A stretch of DNA of 43,767 bases from Heterotrichella gracilis (GCA_032358255.1 JAULBX010026774.1:1-43767), one strand, 5' to 3'. Positions 30,774 through 42,677 are shown, numbered from the stretch's first letter. Translations and numbers: made by a program. Notes: generated by a model from the letters alone, not told the origin.

Positions 30774-33388
30774 GCCAACAGTTTGGAGAGTGAGCACTGG
30801 GGTGTCCAGGAGTAGCTCTCTACCTCTTGGGATCCGGGTGTGTGCAAGGCATAGACACTGGTACTGGTGTTGCAATTGACGGTGGGTTTGAGCTGAGGCG
30901 TTGCTGCTGGGCGGCAGGGGGGTGGCGGGACCAGCTTGCGGGCAGTGTCTGTGGCGCCAGTCACCCTGACTTTGACACTGCGGAGTGACATGGAGCTGGT
31001 GGGTGGGGACGGGCAAAGGGTCTGAGCGTGAAGTGTACGCAGGCGAAGTCTTGTGTGGGTGGAGCGTGGGCGGTCAGTTGACAGTGTGGCCACATGACAT
31101 TGACATCGACGGCAGCTGCGGTGGTACCGGACACCAGTCGATTCGCATACACATCGGCACATCAGAGTAACTCTAGTCAGAGCATGGGAGCATACGGAAC
31201 TCTGGGACGCTGCGAACCGTTTACGCATGCATGCATGACGTGCAGGGCATCAACAATACCAAAGTGGGTGCGAAGGCCCTTACGCCGAGGATCTACTTCC
31301 ATGCACTCGCTTTTCTGTTTCTTCCTCACTTCCAACCAGAAACTGCTGTTGAAAGCAGGAGGGTTGTCGACATTCTAGGGGCCTACCTTTGGGCAGGCCT
31401 GGGGCAGGCTGGCACACCTGGTCTCGGTCAAGTTACAAACGGCCTCGCGAAGAGATGCACCGTACACGGTAGCTGCTGGTTGCGAACATACTCTGCACGG
31501 TTAGCCGAGGCTCATGACTGGTGCGATTTCAAAGAGGGACTGCCGTTGGGCCTACCCGCATATGGCATTCAAGGCTGGAGTTGGCCTGTACGCAACCCAA
31601 CGATGCTGCCCACAAAACCGGCTGTGCCAATATCTCCTGTATTATCTGCGAGGCTTACTGCGTAGACGACGAGCAGTCCTTTCCAAGCGTGCTGATCGTC
31701 GCGACCGACGAGTAGTCACCGTGGCGGGCCACACTCCACTAGGGTTACAACGGGTTAATTCCGCTGGACCCTCCAGAGGGAGGGACATGTCCTAGGGTCT
31801 TTTCCGTCACAGGATGCACGCTGCACCATGGTTACGGAACGATCCCGACTGGCTATCTCAGCATTGCAACGGTAGTTAAGTTGTCTGCGCTGGGTCCTTA
31901 CAAATACCGTACCAGTGTACCACAGCCCCGCGGGAAGCCTCAACCCTGATGAAAAAACAGAGGGTTGCTGCACCAGCGTTGAAGGGCAAACTCCAGTGAA
32001 AGTCTAGTTCTATCCTGCTTTCTCCACAGCTCTTCTTTGATACCGTGTATTGAACAACCTAATGCACATGCCAAGGCTAAGCCAAGGCAGTGCATGTCTG
32101 CCAACACTGTCTGCCACTGAAGTCACAGGGGCCATAGCTGTTCAGTGGGCCCGTCAGTGACAGCTAGTAAGTAATATGCAAGTAACGATGCCAGGCAGTG
32201 CAGACGTCCTCCCCACGTCTACCTGTCGAGTATCACCATGTGCATGCCAGGCTGGTTTCAGAGGGCTGACACGACCCCTCTAATCCCACCTTTCAATCCA
32301 GCGAGGTCAGCTTTGGTCACACTACTTTCTAATCTCAATCCCGACTTTGGTTTCATCCCTCATCCTCCTATCCTGCTAATCCTGTGCGTCCATTGATCCC
32401 AAGCAGTGTATGATCCTCCATGATCCCCTTAACCAGCAATCCGATCCTTGGCGTTTTCATCTCATCCAGTAGGGCAAGCTATTATCCCATTCCTGGCAAT
32501 CCTGACAATCCCTGGGCACGTGGGCCCTATTGTGGTGTACCACTGGCACTGGACGTTTGCTACCATAGTCAAGGTTGAGAAAATGGGTATCGCTTCCCAC
32601 TCAACTGTTTGCCCGACTCGAGTGGCTGGCAACACTGCCCAAGTGCTGCAACCTTTAAAGCTTTGCAGCAAATGGCGTCACGCCCACATAGCGTTACCTC
32701 ACCCTGCCCACTGCCACTGTGAAAGACTTTACCCACCTTTTTCCGAACCTGTGCATACCACTTTCTTGCATCAACCCCCCCAGTACCCAATGCCACCTGT
32801 GTTCCCTTTCTGTTCTGCTAAGAGCTGGGTAGCCCCCTGGAACATGTACCCATTGAGCTGGCAGCCAAGAGTGTGAAACATAATCAAGTGCCCCTAGCCA
32901 GGTATTTCGTAGATATGTCCAAGCCGCAGCCTGCATGCACGTAAACGCCGCAGCTCCGGAGCTTCGCAGGCGGCTACGGACAAAGGCGAACCATGGTTCA
33001 CCTTTGTCCGAGGGTTCTTTATGACACGCATTTTTTTCCTGACGTTGTTGTGAGAGCAGGGGATATTTCTCATGAAAACCCTGTAAGTTCAGTTATATAT
33101 CCCGCAACTCACTGTGCACGTTCGAAGGTTGGGTTTGCTTGCAATTGAGAACGTCGCGAATGCATGCATGCATATGCAGAGCCGCCACAGAGCTCAACGC
33201 AGAAAGAGGATGCCATCAAGACGGCCGGGTTTGGCTATTGGGTTGCACGCGAAGCGCTTTCAAGTGTGAGCTTGGACAGCAAACCAGCAAGGCCTACTCT
33301 GAGAGGGCGCAATATTGGCCAAGTGTGAGTGGCGCTCACAGGAGACATTGCACCCTCGTTCGCTAGTGTGGCATATGCACCTGTCGGC

Positions 33389-33424
33389 GGACAACGCGAC
33401 AGACAACGCGACGGACAACGCGAC
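33389..33424. repeat. 12-bp tandem repeat GGACAACGCGAC
   Basis: Three copies at 33389, 33401 and 33413, one substitution in the middle copy. One frame would read a DNAT repeat, but the surrounding frame shows no other protein-like feature. Confidence 0.9.
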
Positions 33425-34110
33425 GGGGTTTGTGAGCCAAATGAGGCAAAGGGCGGCAGAGCGGCGGGCGACTTGTTCACCTGATTGCTTTAAGCTGTAT
33501 ACTTACACAAAAAGCTACACAGAATTTGCAAATACGGTTCACCTTGCGCCAACAGTATAGAAGCCGCACCCGTCTAGCCCTGACAAACCACTGCTTAAGT
33601 ACTCGGGGAAGAACTGCTAGCACTAGGGTCTGCTCTGGGGTTCTAGGGTGTAGTCAGTACCCTGGAGATTTCCAGCTGGGCAGGAGCATATCGTTGTCAG
33701 TCTATTGTACACGGTATAACCCAGCACATTATACATATGTCCTGGACAGAAGATGCGTTGCCAATGGGTGCCCCCACCTAGTCCAGCCACACAGTTGAGT
33801 GCCAAACCAATCAATCCAGGCCAAGCCATCCAATCCTCCAGCGTGTCTAGCTGTTCCATCCTGACCCCTAATCCCTCATCCAAGCCTTCAATGATCCCCT
33901 ATCCCTGTCATCCCCACCAGTACATCCAATCATTCACCTTAAATCCTAATCATGTAATCCAATTGAGTCGACCATGCGGTTAATCCTTTCAATGGGTGTC
34001 ACCCCTCTGCTGGTTTGCAGCAGCAGCGGAGAGTTGGGGTAGCTCCCATTTGGGGTACAGTTGGCCAGTAGGGGTTGCACGCAGTTGGACAACCACTGCA
34101 ATTGCATCTG

Positions 34111-34115
34111 TTACA
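34111..34115 (-). terminator. candidate TGTAA poly(A) signal for the mTERF gene
   Basis: TTACA on the plus strand (TGTAA on the minus strand), about 466 bases past the mTERF stop. Motif and position only. Confidence 0.3.
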
Positions 34116-34580
34116 CTCTTCTCTGGTAATATGCAGCGCTGTGTAATAACATCCTAGTCCGCCACCTGTAACTGTGCTGCACAATCAACAGGACATCAAC
34201 CTGTATACAAGTACCGGTCTAATTGCGCAACTGAGCACTACTTTTTGGTCCGCAATGCTCTCCACAAACATCCACTTTTGCTTTACCTTTACTATCTATC
34301 AAAAAAACCATCTACACGGCAATTGTATGCACATCAACTGATTTGATATGTTGGGTGGCAAACCCATTTGTTCGGAACGCCAGCATTCAAATTCGGCTAT
34401 TGTACAACCCAGAGGAATATGCATGGGCACGCAGCCTGTCTGACTTAGCCCTCTTGCTACGTCATAAAGGGCTGCAGGGTTTGCTAGCAGGTTTTTTTCT
34501 CTACAGCTATCTACCGCCGCCGGCAGCTACCAACAGAAAATATCAATGCTGGCGGCATCCATCTCAACGCCAGACCGTCT

Positions 34581-36241
34581 TCAGGCCACCCTCTCCGAGC
34601 TCTCAAGGTACTCCACAGTGTAGCTCAGGAGCTTGGGGTGGGCAGTCAGCACAGCACTGAGGGTCTCGCCTGCAAATTGGGGCACACCACTGATATCCGA
34701 CTGATTTGATCTTCAGGAGCAATACAGACATGAAAGACGAGCCTGCCAACATGAGCACGGATAAATACGAGCTAAATATGGCTTCCAAATGAGTAAGTTG
34801 TCATGCAGCTCCATCAGCACCAGCTGCAGGGGGGAGGGGTGCCCTTGCTGTGTATTAAATTCCTCAACGCGTTGTTGAGGATGTGCGACAGGACACGGGA
34901 GATTGGGGGGGCGCTACTGGCGGCGAGTTTTTGGATTATGGGATTAATAATGAGGCCATTACTGGGGGCCTGTCTTGAACGCAGACTTGACCAACACACT
35001 AACGAGCACCAGTCCCAGTGCCATCTGCAAGGGCTTGTAGATTGCAACGGATGCACAGCCTGCAACTACTTTAATTTCACCAAAATACACAGCCTACCTT
35101 CTACGCCACGGTTCTCCAAGTACTTGACAATTGGCTTCATCTGAGTGTCCACATTCAGGCTGAGGATGGGTGGGCACAGGCTGGCCATGCTGCTGATGCT
35201 CTGGTGCGACAAGCCCAGGGTCTCAAGGTATTCAACCACGTTGAGTGCTGACTGGGCTGTGGCATCAACCTCCTTCTTGCCGATGCGGTCGACGATGCCC
35301 TCCACGTACATAGGCTCCCACCCTGTACAGCAGGATGAACCATGAGACACGAACCTTTGTGTGAACAGTTCCCGACTGCTTGGCGTGTACTTGTGAATAT
35401 GTACAGAAAAGCTGTAATTTGTGAGGACTCTTATTGGAACTTCTGCAGCACAGGACAGGATATGTTGCGTTGGCGCATTTGCTGGCAGGCACTGATCAAC
35501 TGACATGGGTGCCATGTCACACTGTGCTGTGGGCCCCAACAACAACAAAACGGGGGACAATATCCCTAGAGGAGAAAAAATACATACCACACGAGCCATG
35601 CACCATGCACTCCTGTCCTTCAACAGGCCTCTCTTAAGGGTCAGCGCCAAATATACATGGGTCTGATATTGGGGGTATCAAACTGGATCATGGTATCAGA
35701 TTGGGCAAAATGCATGTGTGGGCCTGTTGGTCGACTCACCCAGGCTTGTCAGGGTCCTCCTCACAGCACCAGCCTCCCCCGCAACCACCCGCAGTGGCGC
35801 GCGCCCACCAACACGCCTGCACAGGAGCGATGGGTCACCAACCGCCACCCACAAGAGTAAACTGCGTCCTGACGATTGGACATCGGCTGCCAGGCTATCG
35901 GCTGGCAGCTGTGCCTAGCAACACTACACCCTTGTGGTTGATCGGCCGTGGTTGTGTCTAGCTAATACAAGACAGCCAACTGCGCACAGGACACGCAGGA
36001 TCGGGATACACCTGCTTCATGACACCAATTCAAACTTGTGAGCAGTACCACAAACTGTTGGACAGTACCACTAACTGTTGGCAAAAGCACTTGTTAGGCA
36101 GCAGTGAGCCCCAGCCTGCCTCCCTTACCTTGCACCGGCGTTCCTGATGGCCAGTCTTGCGCCTGGCACGCTGCTCTTCAATCGCAACGAAGAGGACAGC
36201 ACATAGCTGCACGAAGCGGCGTGGCTCAGAGAGGTGGCCAT
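34581..36241 (-). CDS. short mTERF-domain protein, probably organelle-targeted
   Basis: Four exons: 36241-36129, 35816-35740, 35322-35098, 34669-34581, phases 2, 1, 1, giving 167 residues. mTERF proteins bind nucleic acid in mitochondria or chloroplasts and control organellar transcription, splicing or ribosome assembly. The first exon (MATSLSHAASCSYVLSSS, then basic and Ser-rich) looks like a chloroplast, less likely mitochondrial, transit peptide. mTERF repeats follow: VVEYLETLGLSHQSISSMA, then CPPILSLNVDTQMKPIVKYL, then ENRGVEGETLSAVLTAHPKL and LLSYTVEYLES. Only about two to three repeats are present, against five or more in typical members. Either this is a short member or a further 3' exon has been missed. 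The splice joining VEG to ETLSAV restores the canonical repeat spacing. Confidence 0.8.
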
Positions 36242-36428
36242 GGTTAATCTCTCCTGCAATGGGTGGCTGGGCTGGTTCAGCCTCCATCTCACTGAATAAG
36301 TTTTTATGATCAGACAAATGGATGGCAGTTAGAAGCGACCGATAGCAAAACGATAATTTGAATCCATGATATGAAGTGGGTAACGCAGAGTGCATCGATT
36401 GGTGGCCAGCATATTGGTAGCCCTCCAC

Positions 36429-36873
36429 CAGAGACACGAAAACGAGCATGCCGGCCCAGAGCATGCCGTGGCTCGAAACAAAATCCTCCACTTTTTTCAC
36501 GACCTTGGCAAGCTTTGGCAATAGGCACTACTGCCTGTTGGACCACCTAATCGGATGCATAGGGAGCAGAGCTGGGTGGAAGCCTCTGTGAGCCCAACTG
36601 CTTGGGGCACCGGCTTGGGCATCAGCATGGACCATCGACACTCACCGTTTGCGTGGCGTCTTGCAGGAAGATGGTGTCGATCGGTTGCCGAGCGTTGGTT
36701 GCGGAGATGCCTGTTGTATGACGTGCTGCGGAACCTTCGGCTATAACAGCAAGGCAGTTGTAGAACTTCTGGTGAGAGTGGACCAGGTTTGAACAGTTCG
36801 CCCGCCGACAGGTCGCCGCCGTCGCCGTCGCCGTCGCTGTGCCGCCGCAAGACTGGATCGCATGCCAAAACAT
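36429..36873 (-). CDS. possible small gene or upstream exons between mTERF and CFIm68
   Basis: ATG at 36873 opens a 76-codon frame ending at a strong donor (ACG, then GTGAGTG) after 36646. Its Ala/Thr- and Arg-containing N-terminus could be an organellar presequence. A phase-0 acceptor before 36527 leads to KLAKVVKKVEDFVSSHG followed by a membrane-like stretch (MLWAGMLVFVSL). The 3' end is unresolved. It could be a small membrane protein gene or 5' exons of a longer mTERF transcript. Coding status is weakly supported. Confidence 0.28.
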
Positions 36874-37075
36874 CCACCTCAGAAGTCGCCAGAAGTTCTC
36901 TGTGGCACTTCGCTAGTTGCTTACAGCTCGTCAGAATTGATACCAGCTCAAAACAGCCCGCCTTGACATGGGACTCGCCCTTGCCACCTAGGACCAATAC
37001 GGCATCCACTCTGCACCTCACCACCACGTTGTGTCTGCTAGTTGCGGTCTTTCAAGTGGCACACACCAAGCCAGT

Positions 37076-40000
37076 ATGGCGTCGTTTGGGGACGAATTTG
37101 GGGATGACGAAGATTTTGGGCTGAATAGCCACCAAGGTAGGACATCAGCATATGCATGCAGCCACTAGCCACATGCATGCACCACTAGCCTAGCCATATG
37201 CATGCATATTCTAACGAGGGTTTCCTGCAGCAGAGAACGCCCCAAGCAGTCACGCCCTTCAACCCGAAGCACAAGCGCACGACGTCGATGCAGATTTCGA
37301 CATCTATGGCGATGTTGCTGGTATGTGCAGCCACAAACAAGTTAACTGGTACCATCAAGCCTGGAAAAGCACCCAACTTGTGTGCGAGAAGGGCTATTCG
37401 CATAATGGCAGTACCCACCAGCCTCTCACTCCATGTACCGAACATCACTCATTCTGAGCACAATCATAATGCCCTTGATTGCCCAATCCTGATCACAATG
37501 CCCTGCTCGCCATGCGCTGCATGTCTCACTATGGGGGTGCTGCCCTTGTTTCTCAGAGGGGTGCTGACCCTAGGGTCCGTAAGAACCGCGGGTGCCCCCC
37601 ATCATCACCATCACTCACACGCCTATGCGCACCCACAGGACCTCTGGACGACTCCTTCCAAGCGGGACCCCCCGAGCCCCACCGGCCGCCACCCCCACAC
37701 ACCCAAGACGCCCACCAGCCGCCCGGCCCCTCCCACCCCCCACAGCACATGCAGCAGCAGCTGCGGCCGGGACCGCGGCCACCTGCGCCATCCCAGAATG
37801 GCAGCGCCATGCACCCGGGGCCACGTGATGGTACGCGGGGATCCCCTTTTCGCCTTTTAGTTGATGGGCATCCACGCTGTAGCGCGCTACCCCCATTATA
37901 TGGCACTATGGCATAACCATCGAGTTATACCCAACCGCCATTTCCCGCGTGCAGGCCCCCATGACCCCGATGCGCCACCTGGCGTCTCCTCAGTGCACAT
38001 AGCCAACCTCACCTGGTGGACCACCGACGCTGAGGTGGAACAGGTTGCGGGGGAGTATGGGCGCGTGGTGGCGGTGCGCTTTTTCGAGGAGCGCTCCAAC
38101 TGCAAGAGCAAGGGCTCCTGCATCGTGGACTTTGCGGACCCCGGGGCGGCTGCCAGGTGTCGAGAGGGACTGAACGGGTGCGTGGTGGTGGTGGTGGTGG
38201 TGGTGGTGGTGTCATGTGCAGAAGGGTGCACGGGCGGGGTTGGAAGGGGTGCATGGCGATGCCGTTGGCATGGCGGGTGGTTGCATTGGCTGTGTTGGTG
38301 ACGGGGTGACATTGTTTATCGCTCGTGAGTGGAAGGGATGGCTTTGCCTTGATCACCAAGGTGGCGGCACACGCTCAATGGCCAGCTGCCTCATGGGGTG
38401 TGCCAGCTGGGTGCTGCAATCAGGGTGTGTGCATAGCCCAAGGTGGTACATTGACCAATATGGCATGCAGTTCCCGTGGGTGTTTGCACTGCTTAGGCCA
38501 CCTGGCAAGTGCATACGGCATGCGTCGCTTGGTTCTGCCATAAGGCGCCTGCATGTAGGCTTAATTGCGACATGTAGCAGGTGCATGTGGGCCTGGCGTG
38601 CATTCGCCATGGCATGTGGTGTCTGCGTGGCGCTACGCTGGTTCACAAACACGGGGTTAGGTCCCGACGGCCACTATGGCCGTGGGACAACGCCGCGGAA
38701 TGGTTGTTCAAAGTGCAGGGCGGGTGTCATATTTTTATCTTGAGCATATAAGAAATAATTCCCGCCACAAGATCCTGTCCCAAAATGTTCATGCCGAGGA
38801 ATACCCCATCTGATGTAGCTGTGTGTGTTGAATTTTTGTGCCACTTGGCGTGCAGGCGGACCATCAGCGGGCGCACATGGGTGGTCTCATTCCCAGGGAA
38901 GGAGGGAGGACCAAAGGTGAGGAGGGGGGACAGCCACGGGGCATCCCAGCAGCTGCCTGCTTGTATGCCTATTCCAGCAATACCTCCAGATCAACACTGT
39001 GCCCTACGTGCCTTGCGCTTGCCCGCCCTGCGCTGACACACCTCAAACCATCTATGCTAATCGGTGGTTTCAACGTAGCCAAGTCGCCCATGGCATGGTA
39101 GAACAACCACGCTACTCTATTTATTGCATCCCTAATAGATGCGGAAACCCTAATCCATGCTCCCTCCCTCCCTCCCTTCAGCAGGTCCCCCAGCCGCCCC
39201 CCAGCCGAGGTGGCCAAGGCCTCCGCCGGCCACAAGGGCCCATGCCCCCACACGGGCCCCCAATGGGTCAGGTGAGCTCAACACATGTGCATGTGCTAAA
39301 GTGCATGCAGGGTGGCGCAAGTGCATTTCATTGTGCGTTTTAGGAGGTTTTTAGTCAGGGCTGATGTGAAGTGCTGAGTTTGCTAGTGCACAGATGTGTG
39401 CGTGGATGGCAAAACGCTGGATCTAGTTGCAGGGGTATTGGCCCCAGTGGCAGTACCCTACTGTGGGGTTGACGTATGCAGTGCGTGGCGCCACTTGCCG
39501 GCAATGTACCACCTGTGTGCACGGCAGTTTCGTTAGCTGCCCATCGTATACTGCGGAAAGCTTATCGTTGTACTTCGATGTAAACAGTGCTACAATAGGA
39601 TTGCTCACCGCAGCATGCGCAAAATAGAATGCTGATCAGTCTGTGTTGCTGGAATGCTCCAAAAAGTAACATGGGTTAATCTTGTTGATAACTCTGTGCT
39701 TTACGTAACCGCAGTGGCCTGAGCATGAGCCTTTCTTGTATTATATTCAACTTATTCTGTGTGTGTGTGTGCGTTGCAGGGGGGTGAGCGTGGCGGGCGA
39801 GGGGGCCGGGGAGGTCGAGGCCCTCGGCCACCCCCCGGCCATGGCCCTGACGGGCCCATGGAGGGTATGGGTGGCATGCCGATGCCTTTTCCAAACCCTA
39901 TGGGCATGCCGCCTGTCCCCGGGATGGGCATGGGCATGCCGGGGATGGGGATGCCAGGGATGGGGATGCCGAACCCCATGATGGGCATGCGGGGAATGAT

Positions 40001-40929
40001 GCCGGGCATGATGCCGCACCCGATGATGGGTAGGTTGCGGATGGAGCTTGGGAAGAGCGATGGGGGGTTGGGGAAGAGGTTGCATTTGCACGCACAATGG
40101 TCCACTGGTGGCCAAACATGGGGCGATGGTTGCCCACTGATGGTTGAGCACGTGGCGGTGGTGGTCCAGTGGTTGAATGTGGTTCACCTGGTGGCCGCCC
40201 AGCCACATGCACCTACCCGCTACCTGCTTTTGTTGCGGTCCATGCCATGCCAGTTGCAATGCCAGCACGTATCATGGTGCTCCCTAGTGCGCTGCCTTGC
40301 CGCTCCAGTTGCTGCACTGCTCCGCTGGTGGTTGGGGCTACCCTGCCTTGCTGCTTGCCGCATTGATGCATTACTGGGTAGCCCTGGCCGGCCATTGCAC
40401 TTCCAACTGGGTGTGCATCATGCAGCATGATTCATGCTAATCGACTGTCTCACAGCATGTGCAAGCACCTTGCTGGCTGTCCGCCTCCAGCATGCCTCAT
40501 GCCATGGCCCATCTGCAGCGCTAGTGGCCAGCGCTTGGCGAGCAGGTCACGGCCTTGGCCCCAGCACAAGAGTGTGTGACAGTGGTACCCTGTTGTGAGC
40601 CATTTGGCTTGCGCTTGCGCGCCCGCTAACTCCGCGCTGTGCAGTGCTTTACTTCTTCACATGTCTGTCTAGTGCCAGGACAGGTGTAGCCGGCGCTGTA
40701 AGAATATGATAATTTTTGCATTGTATGTAGGACAGACAGACTGCTGATCTGGTTGTATCTGCTGGAACGCATGCAACTAACTCACCCTCCCATACCCCCG
40801 CTTCCAGGTATGCCGCCTCCCTTTGGCCCCGGCCCCAGCATGCCAGGGGACCACATGGATGACGATGACAGGGGGGACAAGCGGAGGCGCAGAGAGTTTG
40901 AGGAGGATTTCAACAGGCGCAGGCGCTGA
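37076..40929 (+). CDS. cleavage factor Im large subunit, CPSF6/CFIm68 type
   Basis: Eight exons: 37076-37136, 37231-37320, 37639-37830, 37955-38177, 38856-38916, 39182-39271, 39780-40029, 40808-40929; phases agree and 362 residues result. CFIm pairs this subunit with CFIm25, which reads UGUA in pre-mRNA, to set poly(A) site choice in the nucleus. Evidence: an acidic N-terminus with FDIYGDV, as in CPSF6 (DLYDDV); a Pro/Gln/His-rich stretch (exon 3); an RRM across exons 4-5 with the family hallmark NLTWWTTD, then VAVRFFEERSNCKSKGSCIV (RNP1 region) and ISGRTWVVSF; a Gly/Arg stretch (RGGRGGRGG); a Met/Gly/Pro repeat (PGMGMPGMGMPNPMMGMRG); and a short charged end (RRRREFEEDFNRRRR) in place of the long RS domain of animals. 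The EFEEDFN motif resembles EFEEIMN of CPSF6. Divergent from the mTERF gene. Confidence 0.92.
38182..38210. repeat. (GGT)n run at the start of a CFIm68 intron
   Basis: About nine GTG/GGT units immediately after the exon 4 donor (GTGCGTGG). A GT run also lies just before the exon 7 acceptor (about 39759-39771). Confidence 0.85.
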
Positions 40930-41526
40930 CCTCAATCTGATCCGGCCCTGGTGCAGGGCCGAGGGGCCAAAATGGCATCCACAGGAGAGGCTCCAGATTC
41001 GCACATGCGCAGGAAACGCAGGGGTACCATTCGACTTCGCTTAAGCAAGTACCTCACTTGTACTGTTATACATGCAATGGTGCGCCAGTGCTGCAATACA
41101 CGTCGACGTCGTGCGCTGCTACTTGTAGTGCCCGCAAAATTTGCCGTGAGGCTTCCTGCGAAATCAGTATCACTAAGGTATCACAGAGTTGGTATCAAGG
41201 ATTGATTGTTGTAACTACTGGGAGTTTTGCACCCATCAGTATCGCTGGGGGTCCTTCAAGCTGAGAGAAATTGCATGCTTGTCAAGCAAAGCCTGCTGCA
41301 GCAGAATAAACGCTATTTTAAATTATATGTATTTTGCATATATATTTAAATAACAAAACCAAAATACCGTTTGCAAACGATTGCTTCTGATACGCACATA
41401 TATGCACCTGCATCAACAACAAACCAACAAGCCAAGCTAGTCGTTCCACGAAACACAGAGCCCCGCCGCAGCACTCTTCGTTCAGTACACCCTTATTGTT
41501 GGGCGACATATGCATGCATTGTTGCA
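40930..41526. other. CFIm68 3' UTR and spacer before the F-box pair
   Basis: No coding exon seen. Contains the TGTAA at 41210 and an AT-rich patch at 41310-41360 (ATATGTATTTTGCATATATA-like). The patch may belong to the upstream region of the first F-box copy. Confidence 0.6.
41210..41214 (+). terminator. candidate TGTAA poly(A) signal for the CFIm68 gene
   Basis: TGTAA about 280 bases past the stop codon, in the TTGTTGTAACTACTG context. Plausible green-algal poly(A) signal at a typical distance. Confidence 0.5.
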
Positions 41527-42320
41527 ATGTCCATCACCGCTCTGCCTCTCGAGCTGCTGCAGCAAGTGTTCCAAAGGGCAGACCTCATCACCAAAGCACG
41601 TGCACAGGCCGTGTGCAAGACCTGGAGGGACGCCCTCGACGGGCCCAGCGTGGCGTGGGAGGTGCTGCTCCTTGACAGCCCCACCTCCCACGTGGGCATA
41701 CCTCATGCCCTGGCTGGCTCGCAAGCTCGCAGCCACCACCTGGGTGCGGGTGGTGCTCCCTGCGGCAGGCACCGTCACCAACCAGCAGCGGCTAGTGTGC
41801 AACTGGGCTGTGGTGGCTGCTGGCAAGCCTGCCTCGCAACCTGCAGCACTTCCACTGCAACCTGATCAGCGTGGCGGAGGTCCAGTACCTGTCCAACTTC
41901 ACCAGCTTGAGGAGTCTTACCTTGCACGCGCAAGGCGTGCCGGCTGGCCAAACCGGGCAGGTGCACGCCTGCGTCGCCGCCCTCACCACCCTCACCACCT
42001 TGGCCTTGGCCATGCACTACGAGGGCAGGGTGCCGCTGCTGCCAGTGGGCCTGGTCAGCCTCAACTTGCTGGGGCCCGCTGGCAGACCATCAGTGCAGTG
42101 GGACAGCCACCAGCAGCCGCTGAGGAGCCTCAGCAGTTTGAAGCTCACGCACGTTTTGATTGGTTCACGCGCTGGGGGCACGCTTGACCTGGCCACCCGC
42201 AACCTGCTGCCAGGGCTCCAGGCACTGACCCTTATTGGGGCAGGGGTCACCACCATTGCAAACCACAGCTTGCCACCTTCTCTGGTCCGCCTGGAGTGTA
42301 GGGGACACTTCCCTGCTTAA
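41527..42320 (+). pseudogene. F-box/leucine-rich protein, copy 1, frame-disrupted
   Basis: ATG at 41527 opens a clear F-box (MSITALPLELLQQVFQRADL, then AQAVCKTWRDAL), the domain that docks substrate receptors to SKP1 in SCF ubiquitin ligases. Coding similarity to the neighbour then continues in the +1 frame (TWAYLMPWLARKLAATTWVR) from about 41680. It shifts +1 again near 41806, where copy 2 has two more bases. In the third frame it runs through leucine-rich text (LSNFTSLRSLTLHAQ, LPVGLVSLNLLGPAG, LLPGLQALTLIGAG) to a stop at 42320. The leucine-rich part is well kept, so inactivation may be recent. Alternatively unusual short introns hide the shifts. No GT-AG pair of reasonable length that I can see repairs them. 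Confidence 0.65.
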
Positions 42321-42677
42321 TCACTGTCTTTGCAAGCACTCAAGACTTTGCAAAGACTGTGCCGACATTAACAAGGGAACCCGAGGTGTGAGCAAGCACC
42401 TTGGCAGCCTTGGGCAGACCCTGCTGCGAAACCCACAGGTGGCACTGAAAGCGCTGACCTGAAGGTAAGCAACCCTATTGCACTGTTTTAGGGTTTTGCA
42501 GGTATCCATGTTTCACTCAAGGTTTTATCACCTTCATCGCACCCCATCCCAGCCCCCACACACCCCACCCCCACCCCACCACATACACACACCCATATAC
42601 GCCCTCACGCCCTTTACATCTGACTATATATGACAGTGTAACATCGTGTGCAATATTCTGTAGGTCAAACGTTGACG
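42321..42677. other. spacer between F-box copies
   Basis: Contains an open stretch ending LGQTLLRNPQVALKALT at 42462 that could be a further leucine-rich remnant of copy 1, and a C/A-rich tract (42540-42600). No clear splice connects the remnant to copy 1. Confidence 0.4.

Larger units (their letters stand above)
25651..31505. repeat. 3-kb direct tandem duplication (two units)
   Basis: Unit 1 runs from about 25651 to 28686 and unit 2 from about 28687 to 31505. Landmarks keep their order and spacing: CCGCCCACTGTGT (25651, 28687), gene stops (26089, 29168), gene starts (27753, 30773) and GATGCACCGT in the upstream flank (28447, 31452). Exons are much better conserved than introns and flanks. 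The unit boundaries are approximate. Confidence 0.85.
30774..34580. other. 5' flank of membrane-protein copy 2, then a gene-poor stretch
   Basis: To about 31505 this is the second copy of the membrane-protein upstream region. From 31.5 to 34.6 kb I find no spliced or family-like coding sequence on either strand. Contents: pyrimidine-rich CATCC/AATCC-type low-complexity sequence (32270-32500, 33780-33960), a GCATGCATGCATATGC palindromic patch near 33160, and a 12-bp repeat at 33389. Unrecognised genes with short exons cannot be excluded. Confidence 0.5.

Noticed and set aside
30774-31016. N-terminal extension of membrane-protein copy 2
   Set aside because: The frame is open, but the matching region of copy 1 loses similarity within a few codons upstream of the shared Met.
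25651-31505. Transposon as the cause of the 3-kb repeat
   Set aside because: No terminal inverted or long terminal repeats, and no transposase, reverse transcriptase or integrase motifs. The units are adjacent and in the same orientation, which fits simple tandem duplication.
33315-33560. Plus-strand frame with a DNAT repeat
   Set aside because: The repeat is only three 12-base units. No signal peptide, splice context or paralogue supports a protein.
36030-36521. 163-codon minus-strand frame overlapping the first mTERF exon
   Set aside because: Its right-hand part may be a separate exon, but across 36129-36241 another frame gives a transit-like peptide with correct splice phase into the mTERF exons.
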